Part shown: one piece after another, positions 34,351 through 41,954 of the stretch
How the letters are laid out: every line of letters starts with the position of its first letter
Position numbering within the stretch: position 1 is the stretch's first letter
Assembly (NCBI GenBank): GCA_945877125.1
Contig: CAMCQT010000007.1
Location: forward strand, 1-64,000
Direction of reading: 5' to 3'
Length of the DNA: 64,000 nucleotides
Origin: Candidatus Brevifilum fermentans
GTDB lineage: Bacteria; Chloroflexota; Anaerolineae; Anaerolineales; Villigracilaceae
The notes under the pieces: model-generated
What the model was told of the DNA's origin: nothing
Database searches by the model: none
Seen by the model: the letters and a program-made list of their open reading frames with translations, nothing else
Made by a program: the position numbers and the translations under genes

Positions 34351-35022
34351 ATGTTGACATATATCGTACTGCTAGGCCCTCCTGGAGCAGGAAAGGGCAC
34401 ACAATCCAAAGTTTTGGAAACCAAACTCGAATTGCCGCACATTTCCACGGGAGATATCTTCCGCGAGAATATCAAAAACGGCACACCATTGGGCACGTTG
34501 GCGAATGCTTATATCAGCAAAGGCAATCTGGTACCAGATGACGTGACACTTGCCATGTTACGTGAACGCTTCCTGCTGCCAGATTGCAAAAATGGAGCCG
34601 TCCTGGATGGCTTCCCGCGTACACCCACCCAGGCAGATGAACTTGAAGTCCTGTTGCATAGTTTCGGCGGGCAGGTCAACCTTGTTCTTTTTATCACTGC
34701 CCCGGTAGAGACCCTGATCGAACGATTGGCCGGACGATGGACTTGCAAGGCACAGGGTCACATTTTCCACGAAGACTTTAATCAACCCAGGTTAAAAGGG
34801 GTATGCGATATCGATGGCTCTGAGCTTTATCAACGTGATGACGACAAAGCCGAAACGGTTCTAAACCGCATTGAAATCTACCAGAATCAAACCGCCCCTC
34901 TGATTCAATATTATCAGGAGCGCGGACTTCTGATCGAAATTAACGGCATTGCGTCAATTGAGGATGTTTCCACACAAGTGATGTCTGTTTTACACATGGC
35001 GAGTTCTTCCAGTCATGGTTAA
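34351..35022 (+). CDS. adk: Adenylate kinase
   Basis: 223 residues. P-loop LGPPGAGKGT (7-16), LPHISTGDIFRENI, LDGFPRTPTQADELE and the LID arginines (ERLAGRWTC...YQRDDDKAETVLNRIE) are intact. The LID has only two of the zinc cysteines (WTCKAQG and GVCDID), so zinc binding is doubtful. It interconverts ATP, AMP and ADP. It is not in a ribosomal-protein operon and could be a second adenylate kinase of the genome. AAAAAGGTGATCT is the Shine-Dalgarno. Confidence 0.9.
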   Translation: MLTYIVLLGPPGAGKGTQSKVLETKLELPHISTGDIFRENIKNGTPLGTLANAYISKGNLVPDDVTLAMLRERFLLPDCKNGAVLDGFPRTPTQADELEVLLHSFGGQVNLVLFITAPVETLIERLAGRWTCKAQGHIFHEDFNQPRLKGVCDIDGSELYQRDDDKAETVLNRIEIYQNQTAPLIQYYQERGLLIEINGIASIEDVSTQVMSVLHMASSSSHG

Positions 35023-35174
35023 TAGTGTAGTGTCCTTTTGTGACCTATGACTTTCCCCAATTAATATCAGAGCCTTTTGAACCGTCAAACTCGCAAAGAT
35101 CACGAGCCTGGCGGTTCTTTTATTGTGATTGCAGGCGTTGCTCACCTTTGAGAAAAGCCATGTCATCTTTCATC

Positions 35175-35324
35175 GGGTGTGCGTCACTTTTTTGAAAAGC
35201 ACAAACACGAAGGTCACAAAGTACACCAAGGAAGTATCCTTGACGATTTTGCGCCCTTTTCCCCTTTGTGACCTTCGTGTACTTTGTGTTTAAGAAGATT
35301 TTCCAAAAATTTTGACGTCCACCC
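35175..35324. repeat. 150-bp CACAAAGTA repeat, copy A (with flanking intergenic 35023-35376)
   Basis: GGGTGTGCGTCACTTTTTTG at the left to TTTTGACGTCCACCC at the right, the inverse of copy B (41063-41221). The body is itself palindromic: CACGAAGGTCACAAAGTACA against TGTGACCTTCGTGTACTTTG. Between 35023 and 35175 there is a partial hairpin (GAACCGTC...GGCGGTTC with TTTTATTG, about 35079-35122) that could terminate adk. Heptads begin at 35328. Confidence 0.85.
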
Positions 35325-35327
35325 ACT

Positions 35328-35362
35328 TTCATCCTTCCTCATTCATCCTTTATCCTTTCCTG
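35328..35362. repeat. TTCATCC heptad array upstream of tex
   Basis: TTCATCC, TTCCTCA, TTCATCC, TTTATCC, TTTCCTG, in strict 7-bp register, ending 2 nt before the TAAAAT promoter box of tex. Confidence 0.8.
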
Positions 35363-35376
35363 ATAAAATCCCTCTC

Positions 35377-37551
35377 ATGACTCACGCAGACCAGATCGCA
35401 ACCCAACTCAATGTCAAGCCGTCGCAAGTCACGGCAGTGATCAACCTTTTAGACGAAGGCAACACCGTCCCATTTATCGCCCGTTATCGCAAGGAAATGA
35501 CCGGCTCGCTCGACGACGAACAGATCCGCATCATCGCCGATGAACTCATCCGCCTGCGCGGACTCGACGAACGCCGCGTATCCATCCTTGCTTCAATTGA
35601 AGAGCAGGGCAAACTGACAGATGAACTGCGCGACAGCATCACCGCCGCCGTCACCATGACCGCGCTCGAAGATTTGTATGCGCCATACAAAAAGAAACGC
35701 CGCACCCGCGCCATGGTCGCCCGTGAAAAGGGACTGGAGCCGCTGGCTGATCTGATTTTGAAACAGGACTTCGGCTCACCCGAAGAATTCGCCGCGAAAT
35801 TCCTGAACGAGCAGGTGACCAACATCGAAGAAGCCCTGCAAGGCGCGCGCGACATCGTGGCCGAAATGATCAGCGACAACGCCAACGTCCGCGCTGTGAC
35901 CCGCGAGAAAGCGCTCAAGTTCGGCAAAGTCCGCGTGGAAAAGATCGCCAACGCCGCCGACGAAAAAGCTGTGTACGAATCGTATTATGAATTTGAAGGC
36001 AACGTCAACCGACTCCAGCCGCACCAAATTCTCGCCATCACGCGCGGCGAAAAGGAAGGCATCCTGCGCGTCCGCGTGGACGTTCCTGAGCGCGATTGGC
36101 TCGACGCAATCCAAGCCGAATTCGAGCAGGACATCATCAGCCCGTTTGCCGATCAACTCGCGCTGGCCATTCAAGATTCCGCCGAACGGCTTTTGCTGCC
36201 CGCCATCGAACGCGATGTGCGCCGCGAAAAAGGCGAAGTCGCCGATAACCATGCCATTCAAGTTTTTGCCACCAACCTGCGCGCCCTGCTCGGTCAGGCT
36301 CCGTTGTCAGGTCACACCGTCCTCGGGCTCGACCCTGGCTTCCGCACAGGCTGCAAAGTCGCTGTCGTTGATCCCACAGGCAAACTTCTCGACACGGGCG
36401 TGATCTATCCGCACGAACCGAAGAACGATTGGAAGGGTTCGATCAACACTTTGCAGGACATGATCAACCGCCACCACGTCACGCTCATCACCATCGGCAA
36501 CGGCACCGCCTCGCGCGAAACTGAAAAACTGGCGGCTGAACTAATCGGTGGTCTCGATACGAGCGAGAAAAGCGCTCGCTCTACTCGACCCCCAACGCAA
36601 CACGCAACAAAATACCTCATCGTCAGCGAAGCCGGCGCGTCGGTCTATTCCGCATCCGCCCTCGCTCGCGCTGAATTTCCCGACCTCGATGTCACCATTC
36701 GCGGCGCGGTGTCCATCGCCCGCCGCGCCCAAGACCCGCTCGCCGAACTCGTGAAAATCGATCCCAAGTCCATCGGCGTTGGCATGTATCAGCATGACGT
36801 GGATCAAACCGCCCTCACGCACGCCCTCGACGGCGTCGTCGAAAGCGTGGTCAACAGCGTCGGCGTGGATGTCAACACCGCTAGTTCCGCGCTGCTGACG
36901 CACGTCGCGGGTATCGGTCCCAAACTCGCGACCAACATTGTCACGCATCGCGACACGAACGGTCCGTTCAAATCCCGCGCCGCGTTGAAGAAGGTGACGG
37001 GACTTGGTCCCAAAGCCTTTGAACAGGCGGCAGGTTTCATGCGGATTCGAAATGGGAAGAACCCGTTGGATGAATCAGCCATCCATCCAGAATCCTACGC
37101 GATAGCTGAATCCATTCTCGCCCGCGCCGCGCTGACAGTTGATTCGTCGATCCCGGACAGAATCTCCGCCTTGAACTCCCTGACCGCCAGCACCCCGCTC
37201 GAAACCTTAGCCGCTGAATTCGAATGCGGTGTGCCCACGCTCAAAGACATCCTCGAACAACTCGTCCGCCCAGGTCGTGATCCGCGTGCCGATACCCCCG
37301 CGCCCATTCTGCGCTCGGACGTGCTCAAAGCCGAAGACCTTGTGACCGGAATGCAGCTCAAAGGCACAGTCCGTAACGTGGTGGATTTCGGCGCCTTCGT
37401 GGACATCGGTCTCAAAGGCGACGGTCTGCTGCACAAGAGTCAAATTCCGCACGGCACCGTCCTCAAAGTCGGCGACATCATCGATGTGGAAATCCAAAAG
37501 ATCGAAACCGAGCGCGGACGCATTGGGTTGGGCTGGGTGAAAAGTCAGTAG
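35377..37551 (+). CDS. tex: Tex-type transcription accessory/RNA-binding protein
   Basis: 724 residues. In order: Tex N-terminal helical domain (QIATQLNVKPSQVTAVINLL), YqgF/RNase H-like domain (VLGLDPGFRTGCKVAVVDPT, TIGNGTASRET, IVSEAGASVYSAS), helix-hairpin-helix modules (VAGIGPKLATNIVTHR, VTGLGPKAFEQAAGF) and a C-terminal S1 domain (GTVRNVVDFGAFVDIGLKGD). It binds RNA and is linked to transcription and stress tolerance. TAAAAT (35364-35369) ends 7 nt before the ATG with no Shine-Dalgarno: leaderless. A repeat insertion adds a loop in the YqgF domain, and the stop codon TAG is part of a palindromic repeat. Confidence 0.95.
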   Translation: MTHADQIATQLNVKPSQVTAVINLLDEGNTVPFIARYRKEMTGSLDDEQIRIIADELIRLRGLDERRVSILASIEEQGKLTDELRDSITAAVTMTALEDLYAPYKKKRRTRAMVAREKGLEPLADLILKQDFGSPEEFAAKFLNEQVTNIEEALQGARDIVAEMISDNANVRAVTREKALKFGKVRVEKIANAADEKAVYESYYEFEGNVNRLQPHQILAITRGEKEGILRVRVDVPERDWLDAIQAEFEQDIISPFADQLALAIQDSAERLLLPAIERDVRREKGEVADNHAIQVFATNLRALLGQAPLSGHTVLGLDPGFRTGCKVAVVDPTGKLLDTGVIYPHEPKNDWKGSINTLQDMINRHHVTLITIGNGTASRETEKLAAELIGGLDTSEKSARSTRPPTQHATKYLIVSEAGASVYSASALARAEFPDLDVTIRGAVSIARRAQDPLAELVKIDPKSIGVGMYQHDVDQTALTHALDGVVESVVNSVGVDVNTASSALLTHVAGIGPKLATNIVTHRDTNGPFKSRAALKKVTGLGPKAFEQAAGFMRIRNGKNPLDESAIHPESYAIAESILARAALTVDSSIPDRISALNSLTASTPLETLAAEFECGVPTLKDILEQLVRPGRDPRADTPAPILRSDVLKAEDLVTGMQLKGTVRNVVDFGAFVDIGLKGDGLLHKSQIPHGTVLKVGDIIDVEIQKIETERGRIGLGWVKSQ
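36549..36612 (+). repeat. Palindrome plus heptads inserted in frame within tex
   Basis: GGTCTCGATACGAGCGAG...CGCTCGCTCTACTCGACC (36549-36590) is an imperfect palindrome, followed by ACGCAAC, ACGCAAC, AAAATAC. It encodes LDTSEKSARSTRPPTQHAT between the conserved segments ETEKLAAELI and KYLIVSEAGASV, longer than the usual loop of Tex proteins there. Confidence 0.8.
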
Positions 37552-37610
37552 GTCACGTTTGCAACGTGACACTTCTTTGAAAAAAAAGTCACGCTGCAAG
37601 CGTGACCTAC
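37548..37610. repeat. GTAGGTCACG palindromic repeat, copy 1 (includes tex stop codon)
   Basis: GTAGGTCACGTTTGCAACGTGAC at the left and GTCACGCTGCAAGCGTGACCTAC at the right. The TAG of the first four bases is the tex stop codon. Confidence 0.85.
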
Positions 37611-37640
37611 GGGTAAGATTTTATTACCATAATTCCAAAT

Positions 37641-37682
37641 ATCAAAAAGGATGGCGAGAAATTTCTCGCCATCCTTTTTGAT
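37641..37682. terminator. Perfect bidirectional terminator between tex and the permease
   Basis: ATCAAAAAGGATGGCGAGAA and its exact complement strand TTCTCGCCATCCTTTTTGAT with an AT centre. T tracts on both strands serve the convergent genes. Confidence 0.9.
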
Positions 37683-37731
37683 TCAATGAACAAGGCTTTC
37701 TAAAAAAACTGTTTCCGCGAACTTCCGAAAT

Positions 37732-37793
37732 GTAGGTCACGTTTGCAAGGTGACACTCCTTTTGGGAAATGTCACGCTGCAAGCGTGACCTAC
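37732..37793. repeat. GTAGGTCACG palindromic repeat, copy 2
   Basis: Same arms as 37548-37610 with a different spacer, ending 7 nt before the permease stop codon. Confidence 0.85.
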
Positions 37794-37800
37794 GAAGGCT

Positions 37801-39189
37801 TTAATTCCCGCGAACTTCAGGGGTTTTGAAGATCAGGAAAACTGCGTTGAGGGAGATGCCCAAAATTGCGGCGAAGACGATGGCGGGAATGCCGTTCGGG
37901 AAAAGGAACGGAATGTGGAAGGGGAAGACGCCATTCGCCAGAGCAAGGTTGCCGCCGATGCCGCAGATCAGAATGACCGCGCCGACCGCGAGTTGCTTCG
38001 GGTCGAAGAGGTTGACTTTCTCGGATTGAATGAGCGCGACGCCCTGCATCCCGATCACGCCGAAGAGGTAAATGCTCAAGCCGCCGACCACTGCCGCGGG
38101 CATGGTGTTGACCAGCGCCACGAGTTTGCCGAAGAAGCCGAAGACCATCGCCATCGCGCCAGCCGCCATGAGCACGGCTGTGGAGTAGTTGCGTGTGATC
38201 GCCATCAGCGAGTTGTTCTCGCCGTAGTTCGTGCCAGCGCATCCGCCGAGCATACCAACCACGAGATCATCCGCGCCGTCGGCGATGAGATTGAGTCCGA
38301 TGAGTTCCTTGATGTTGTAGGGCTTGCGTCCCATCTCAGCGGCGAGTTCGTCGATGTAGAGACTCATCTGGTAGAGATGAGCGGTGGACTCAGGCACGGT
38401 GGCGATGAAGATCAGCGCGATGCTGAGCGCCATGCCCCAGGCTTCGCCGTTGGTGAAGGCGGGGAAGGTGAATTTGGGCATTTCGAGCCAGGCGGCGCTG
38501 GCGACATTTTCAAAGTGAACCAGCCCAAAAGGGATGGCGACGAGGTAGCCGAAAATTGCGCCGAACAAAATTGGCAGCATCCCGATCAAACCTTTGCCCT
38601 GCAAATAAACGGAAAAGAGAATGGTCGCGATCATGGTGATGAAAGCCACTGTCCAGGTTACAGTCGCCACTTCGGGGGCTGCCCAGTTACCAGCGTTGCC
38701 AAGGGCGGCATTCGCCAGCGCAATACCGATGACCATCGCCATCGAACCTGTCACAATCGGCGGCAGGACGCGATCCAATGCCGCTTTGCCCACGCGCATG
38801 ATTAACATGCCGATCAGAATTTCAAAGACAGCAGTTAGGAGGATACCGACTTGAACGATCTGAACACCATCTGGACAATAGACTTGAGCGGGGTCGTTGA
38901 AACAGGCGGGCGCAAATTTGCTCATGACCGTGATGATGACTGCAATGTAGGAGAATGATGAGCCGTAGTACATCGGGATCTTGCGCTTCGAAACCAGCAA
39001 GGCGATGATCGTGCCGAGACCCGAGGCAAGCAGGGTGATGCCCACGTCGAACTTGGTCAGGATCGAGACCAGCACGGTGGCGGGGAACATGGTCAAAAAT
39101 TGCTGGAAGCCAAGGCTGAGCATGGCTCCGATGGGCGGGGTGTCATCTGGCAGGAAGCCGATGACTGCGGACTTTTTTTCTGCGGACAT
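37801..39189 (-). CDS. Xanthine/uracil permease (NCS2 family)
   Basis: 462 residues with about 14 hydrophobic segments. The opening FLPDDTPPIGAMLSLGFQQF and the substrate-site region IATVPESTAHLYQMSLYIDE, plus GGCAGTNYGENNSLMAITRN, match NCS2/SLC23 nucleobase:cation symporters. It would import uracil or a purine base. A frame extending to 39216 is rejected because AAAGGAG lies before the ATG at 39189. The leader contains a terminator, so expression is probably conditional. A deoxynucleoside kinase lies just upstream on the same strand, suggesting a nucleotide salvage theme. Confidence 0.92.
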   Translation of the reverse strand: MSAEKKSAVIGFLPDDTPPIGAMLSLGFQQFLTMFPATVLVSILTKFDVGITLLASGLGTIIALLVSKRKIPMYYGSSFSYIAVIITVMSKFAPACFNDPAQVYCPDGVQIVQVGILLTAVFEILIGMLIMRVGKAALDRVLPPIVTGSMAMVIGIALANAALGNAGNWAAPEVATVTWTVAFITMIATILFSVYLQGKGLIGMLPILFGAIFGYLVAIPFGLVHFENVASAAWLEMPKFTFPAFTNGEAWGMALSIALIFIATVPESTAHLYQMSLYIDELAAEMGRKPYNIKELIGLNLIADGADDLVVGMLGGCAGTNYGENNSLMAITRNYSTAVLMAAGAMAMVFGFFGKLVALVNTMPAAVVGGLSIYLFGVIGMQGVALIQSEKVNLFDPKQLAVGAVILICGIGGNLALANGVFPFHIPFLFPNGIPAIVFAAILGISLNAVFLIFKTPEVRGN

Positions 39190-39214
39190 AATTACTCCTT
39201 TGAGATAAAGATAC

Positions 39215-39244
39215 AAAAAAAGAGAGCCGCTAAAAGCGACTCTC
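39215..39244 (-). terminator. Terminator in the permease leader (attenuator candidate)
   Basis: On the minus strand GAGAGTCGCT-ttt-AGCGGCTCTC is followed by TTTTTTT, and 25 nt later by the permease ATG with AAGGAG between. It sits downstream of the promoter at 39330-39357, so it must be bypassed for expression. Confidence 0.85.
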
Positions 39245-39329
39245 CAAATTCAAAAAATAAAAACACTTGTCCCAGGAATTTGAGGGTGCGGGGGGAGTTT
39301 GTGTAGACAGGCTGTTGACATTGGGGCTG

Positions 39330-39357
39330 ATTTTATGCAATCGGCAGATTCTGTCAA
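39330..39357 (-). promoter_or_regulatory. Sigma-70 promoter of the permease gene
   Basis: TTGACA (39357-39352), 16 nt, TAAAAT (39335-39330), beginning 4 nt after the kinase stop codon. It gives a leader of about 130 nt with C-rich stretches and the terminator at 39215-39244. I could not match the leader to a known riboswitch. Confidence 0.8.
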
Positions 39358-39361
39358 GGGG

Positions 39362-40027
39362 CTAATCTTCAGCCGCGCGCGCAACTTCATCAGCTTCGAA
39401 AACCACTTCTTCTTTTCCAACCAGTTTGTCTTCCACTTTTGCAATGATTAATCGCAGGTGACCAGGATGCGCCACGTAATCCAGGTCATCGGCAGGCACG
39501 GCAAGCACGGGGCAAAGCGTGAAATTCTCGATCCATGATTCGTACAACTCATTTAAGTTTTGCAGATATTCAGGCGCAATCGTGCGCTCATAAGTTCGTC
39601 CGCGTGAGTTGATGCGATTCAAAAGTGTCGGCACGGATGCGCGCAAATAAATCACAAGGTCAGGCGGCGGGAGGAATTGCACGGCGGTCTCATATAACTC
39701 GCGATAGGTTTTGAAATCGCGGTCTTTCATGTTGCCCTGGTCATACAGATTTTGCGCGAAGATTTCCGCATCCTCGTAGACACTGCGGTCTTGAATCACC
39801 GAGTTTGGGTGCTGCGCCAAATTCATGTGCGAGCGCAGGCGGTGGGTCAGAAAGAAAACCTGCGAATGGAACGCCCACGCCGACATGTTCTGGTAAAAAT
39901 CAGCGAGGTATGGGTTCTCGGTCACAGGTTCGTAAAACGGGTCCCAGCTCATTTCGTCACACAACATTTTCACAAGCGTGGATTTTCCCACGCCGATATT
40001 TCCGGCTATGGCTACAAATTTTTTCAT
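39362..40027 (-). CDS. Deoxynucleoside kinase
   Basis: 221 residues. P-loop AGNIGVGKST, the YEPVTENPYLADFYQNM substrate segment, DRSVYEDAEIFA with the DRS motif, and LRASVPTLLNRINSRGRTYE with the LID arginines match the dNK/dAK/dGK family. It phosphorylates deoxynucleosides for salvage. A -10-like TATAAT is about 25 nt upstream of the ATG, with GGTG/GAGAGAG between as a possible Shine-Dalgarno. The nucleobase permease follows on the same strand but has its own promoter. Confidence 0.93.
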   Translation of the reverse strand: MKKFVAIAGNIGVGKSTLVKMLCDEMSWDPFYEPVTENPYLADFYQNMSAWAFHSQVFFLTHRLRSHMNLAQHPNSVIQDRSVYEDAEIFAQNLYDQGNMKDRDFKTYRELYETAVQFLPPPDLVIYLRASVPTLLNRINSRGRTYERTIAPEYLQNLNELYESWIENFTLCPVLAVPADDLDYVAHPGHLRLIIAKVEDKLVGKEEVVFEADEVARAAED

Positions 40028-40100
40028 GAGTCTCTCTCAAAGGTGAAATTATATTTTTGGGGGGTCTTGTATCTCGAACCTCATCATACCAAAAAGAAAC

Positions 40101-40136
40101 GGAGTTCGCAGAATCTTTAAGAACTCTGCGAACTCC
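40101..40136 (-). terminator. Hairpin terminator after the DsbA-like gene
   Basis: GGAGTTCGCAGAG...TCTGCGAACTCC; on the minus strand GTTTCTTTTTGG follows. A small GGTGAC/GTCACC palindrome lies at 40148-40160. Confidence 0.65.
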
Positions 40137-40171
40137 ATTTTATAAAAGGTGACTGTCACCTGGTGAAACCT

Positions 40172-40978
40172 TTACTGGGGAATTTCTCCCGCCAGTTCCT
40201 TGTCAATGAGCTGCTGAAAACTGGAGAGCGGCTGGGCGCCTACGAGCGCAAGACCGTTCACAAAAAAGGTCGGCGTGGATTGGACACCCAGGTCAGATGA
40301 AAACGCCATGTCCTGTGCAATAAAGTCGTCATGCTTGCCGCTCGAAAGACAGGCGGTGAACTCTTCGACATTCAATTTAAGGTCAGTGGCGTATTGAATA
40401 TAGGTTTCCTCGCCCAGCGTGTCACTGCTGAATAATTTTTCGTGATAATCCCAGTAGGCGTTCTGGTCGTTGGCGCATAGCGAAGCCACGGCGGCAGACA
40501 TCGCATCGGGGTGCATGGTTGGCGGCAGGGGCAGGTTGCGATAGACAAAACGGATTTGTCCCGGGTAGGCATCGAGCAATTTCTTGTACGTGTCCTCGTG
40601 GAACCGGCGGCAGTAGGGGCATTGGAAATCGCTGAACTCAACGATCACGATCTTCGCATCATCCGCTCCCAGGCTTGGATAGCCTTCTGTGGGAATATCG
40701 TAGCGGATGAATTGTGCCTCCTGTGTGACAGGCGCTTCAACCACTGGACCCGAGGGCTGCTGTGCTGCGGCAGGAGCGGCGGCGGCTGTGACAGTGGTGT
40801 CGCGTCCCCAGGCAACATAGCCAACAAGAATGCCAACCGAAAAAGCCAGCACAACCAATACCGAATAAAAGTGACTCAACTTGAAGGTGACAGTTTCGTC
40901 GGGAGCCTGCTCAAGGACTTCCGCTTCTTCATCTTCAATTTCAATAACAGGTGTGGATTTTTTAGTTTTAGTAGTCAT
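40172..40978 (-). CDS. DsbA-family membrane-anchored thiol-disulfide protein
   Basis: 268 residues. A cytosolic acidic N-terminus is followed by one membrane helix (FYSVLVVLAFSVGILVGYVAW), an Ala/Pro linker and an extracytoplasmic thioredoxin-fold domain with IVIVEFSDFQCPYCRRFHED (active site CPYC), a helical insertion and the cis-Pro loop VQSTPTFFVNG. It would oxidise or shuffle disulfides of exported proteins. TATAAT (40986-40991) ends 7 nt before the ATG at 40978: leaderless. The frame's earlier ATG at 41005 lies upstream of that promoter and is rejected. Confidence 0.9.
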   Translation of the reverse strand: MTTKTKKSTPVIEIEDEEAEVLEQAPDETVTFKLSHFYSVLVVLAFSVGILVGYVAWGRDTTVTAAAAPAAAQQPSGPVVEAPVTQEAQFIRYDIPTEGYPSLGADDAKIVIVEFSDFQCPYCRRFHEDTYKKLLDAYPGQIRFVYRNLPLPPTMHPDAMSAAVASLCANDQNAYWDYHEKLFSSDTLGEETYIQYATDLKLNVEEFTACLSSGKHDDFIAQDMAFSSDLGVQSTPTFFVNGLALVGAQPLSSFQQLIDKELAGEIPQ

Positions 40979-41062
40979 GTCCGCGATTATAGTCTTTCCA
41001 GACATTTTGTGGAAAGGTACTTAAGTTTGCCTAAGCTTAATGATGGCGTCTTTCTGAAATTT

Positions 41063-41221
41063 GGGTGGGCGTCAAAATTTTTGGGAAATCTTCTTAAACA
41101 CAAAGTACACAAAGTACACGAAGGTCACAAAGGGGAAAATGGCGCAAAATCGTCAAGGATCCTTCCTTGGTGTACTTTGTGACCTTCGTGTTTGTGTTTT
41201 TCAAAAAAGTGACGCACACCC
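41063..41221. repeat. 150-bp CACAAAGTA repeat, copy B (gap 40979-41281)
   Basis: The reverse complement of 35175-35324 with few differences: GGGTGGGCGTCAAAATTTTT at the left to AAAAAAGTGACGCACACC at the right. The left arm contains 9-bp units CACAAAGTA, CACAAAGTA, CACGAAGGT, CACAAAGGG. Apart from it the gap holds only the two flanking promoters. Confidence 0.85.
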
Positions 41222-41281
41222 CTGGCGCACTGAAATTTCACGAAGGTCAGCAGGAAGGTGATTTATGCTAAAATATAAACA

Positions 41282-41698
41282 ATGAAAGCCCAACTTCCTC
41301 ACCCCGAACATTATTCTTATCAACTGCATCGCAAGCAGCGCAATGTGCAGATCATTTTACCGGTGGTGATCAGCGTGCTGGTGATGATCGGCGTGGTCGT
41401 GCTCATTAGTCTTGCCACCTTCAACTCAAACGGCGATGTAAGCCGCTGGGCAGCCATCTCCACGATCTGGATCATCATTCCCATTTTGCTTACAGGGCTG
41501 ATCCTCCTCATCATTTTGATCGGCATTATCTATTTGATGGCGCGCGCACTGGAAGCATTACCGCATTACACGGGCTTGGCACAAGATTATGTCTACCTGG
41601 CGCAAGGTTACATCACTCGCGCAGCAGACATGGCAGTCAAACCCGTGATCGCTCTTGGCAGTTTCATCGAAAAAATAAAGGCATTCCTGAAAGGATAA
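41282..41698 (+). CDS. Hypothetical two-pass membrane protein
   Basis: 138 residues. Two long hydrophobic helices (ILPVVISVLVMIGVVVLISL and IWIIIPILLTGLILLIILIG) are followed by an amphipathic C-terminus (YVYLAQGYITRAADMAVKPV). Family unknown. TAAAAT (41269-41274) ends 7 nt before the ATG without Shine-Dalgarno: leaderless. It is followed after 6 nt by another small membrane protein, probably co-transcribed. Confidence 0.7.
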   Translation: MKAQLPHPEHYSYQLHRKQRNVQIILPVVISVLVMIGVVVLISLATFNSNGDVSRWAAISTIWIIIPILLTGLILLIILIGIIYLMARALEALPHYTGLAQDYVYLAQGYITRAADMAVKPVIALGSFIEKIKAFLKG

Positions 41699-41704
41699 AT
41701 ACCC

Positions 41705-41896
41705 ATGAACAAAAATAAAATCATTTTATTAGGCGTGCTGATTGGCGGGGTTACAGGTCTTGTAGCTGCAATTCTCCTTACCCGCCGCGCAGAAAAAACG
41801 GAACGCTCGACCGCCATAACCTCGGGTGAGGGACTGAAATTGGGCGTTCTGATCTTTGGTTTATTGCGGACAATCGCATCATTGGATGATGAATAA
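41705..41896 (+). CDS. Small membrane protein, YtxH-like
   Basis: 63 residues. One N-terminal membrane helix of the glycine-rich type (IILLGVLIGGVTGLVAAILL) is followed by basic residues (TRRAEK). The helix-plus-basic layout resembles YtxH-type general-stress proteins, but the match is weak. Coupled to the preceding membrane protein. Confidence 0.6.
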   Translation: MNKNKIILLGVLIGGVTGLVAAILLTRRAEKTERSTAITSGEGLKLGVLIFGLLRTIASLDDE

Positions 41897-41917
41897 CAGA
41901 TTGTAAAACGTAGATTT

Positions 41918-41948
41918 GACCGAGGATTAAACCTCGGTCTTTTTTTTA
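41918..41948 (+). terminator. Terminator after the two small membrane protein genes
   Basis: GACCGAGG-attaaa-CCTCGGTC followed by nine T. Confidence 0.92.
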
Positions 41949-41954
41949 TAAATT

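Noticed and set aside
35120-35332. Two similar 66-70-codon open frames at 35120-35332(-) and 41061-41261(+)
   Set aside because: They look like homologous proteins but are translations of the two inverted copies of the CACAAAGTA repeat, with no start signals.
37915-38805. 296-codon plus-strand frame opposite the permease
   Set aside because: Antisense shadow of a well-recognised NCS2 permease.
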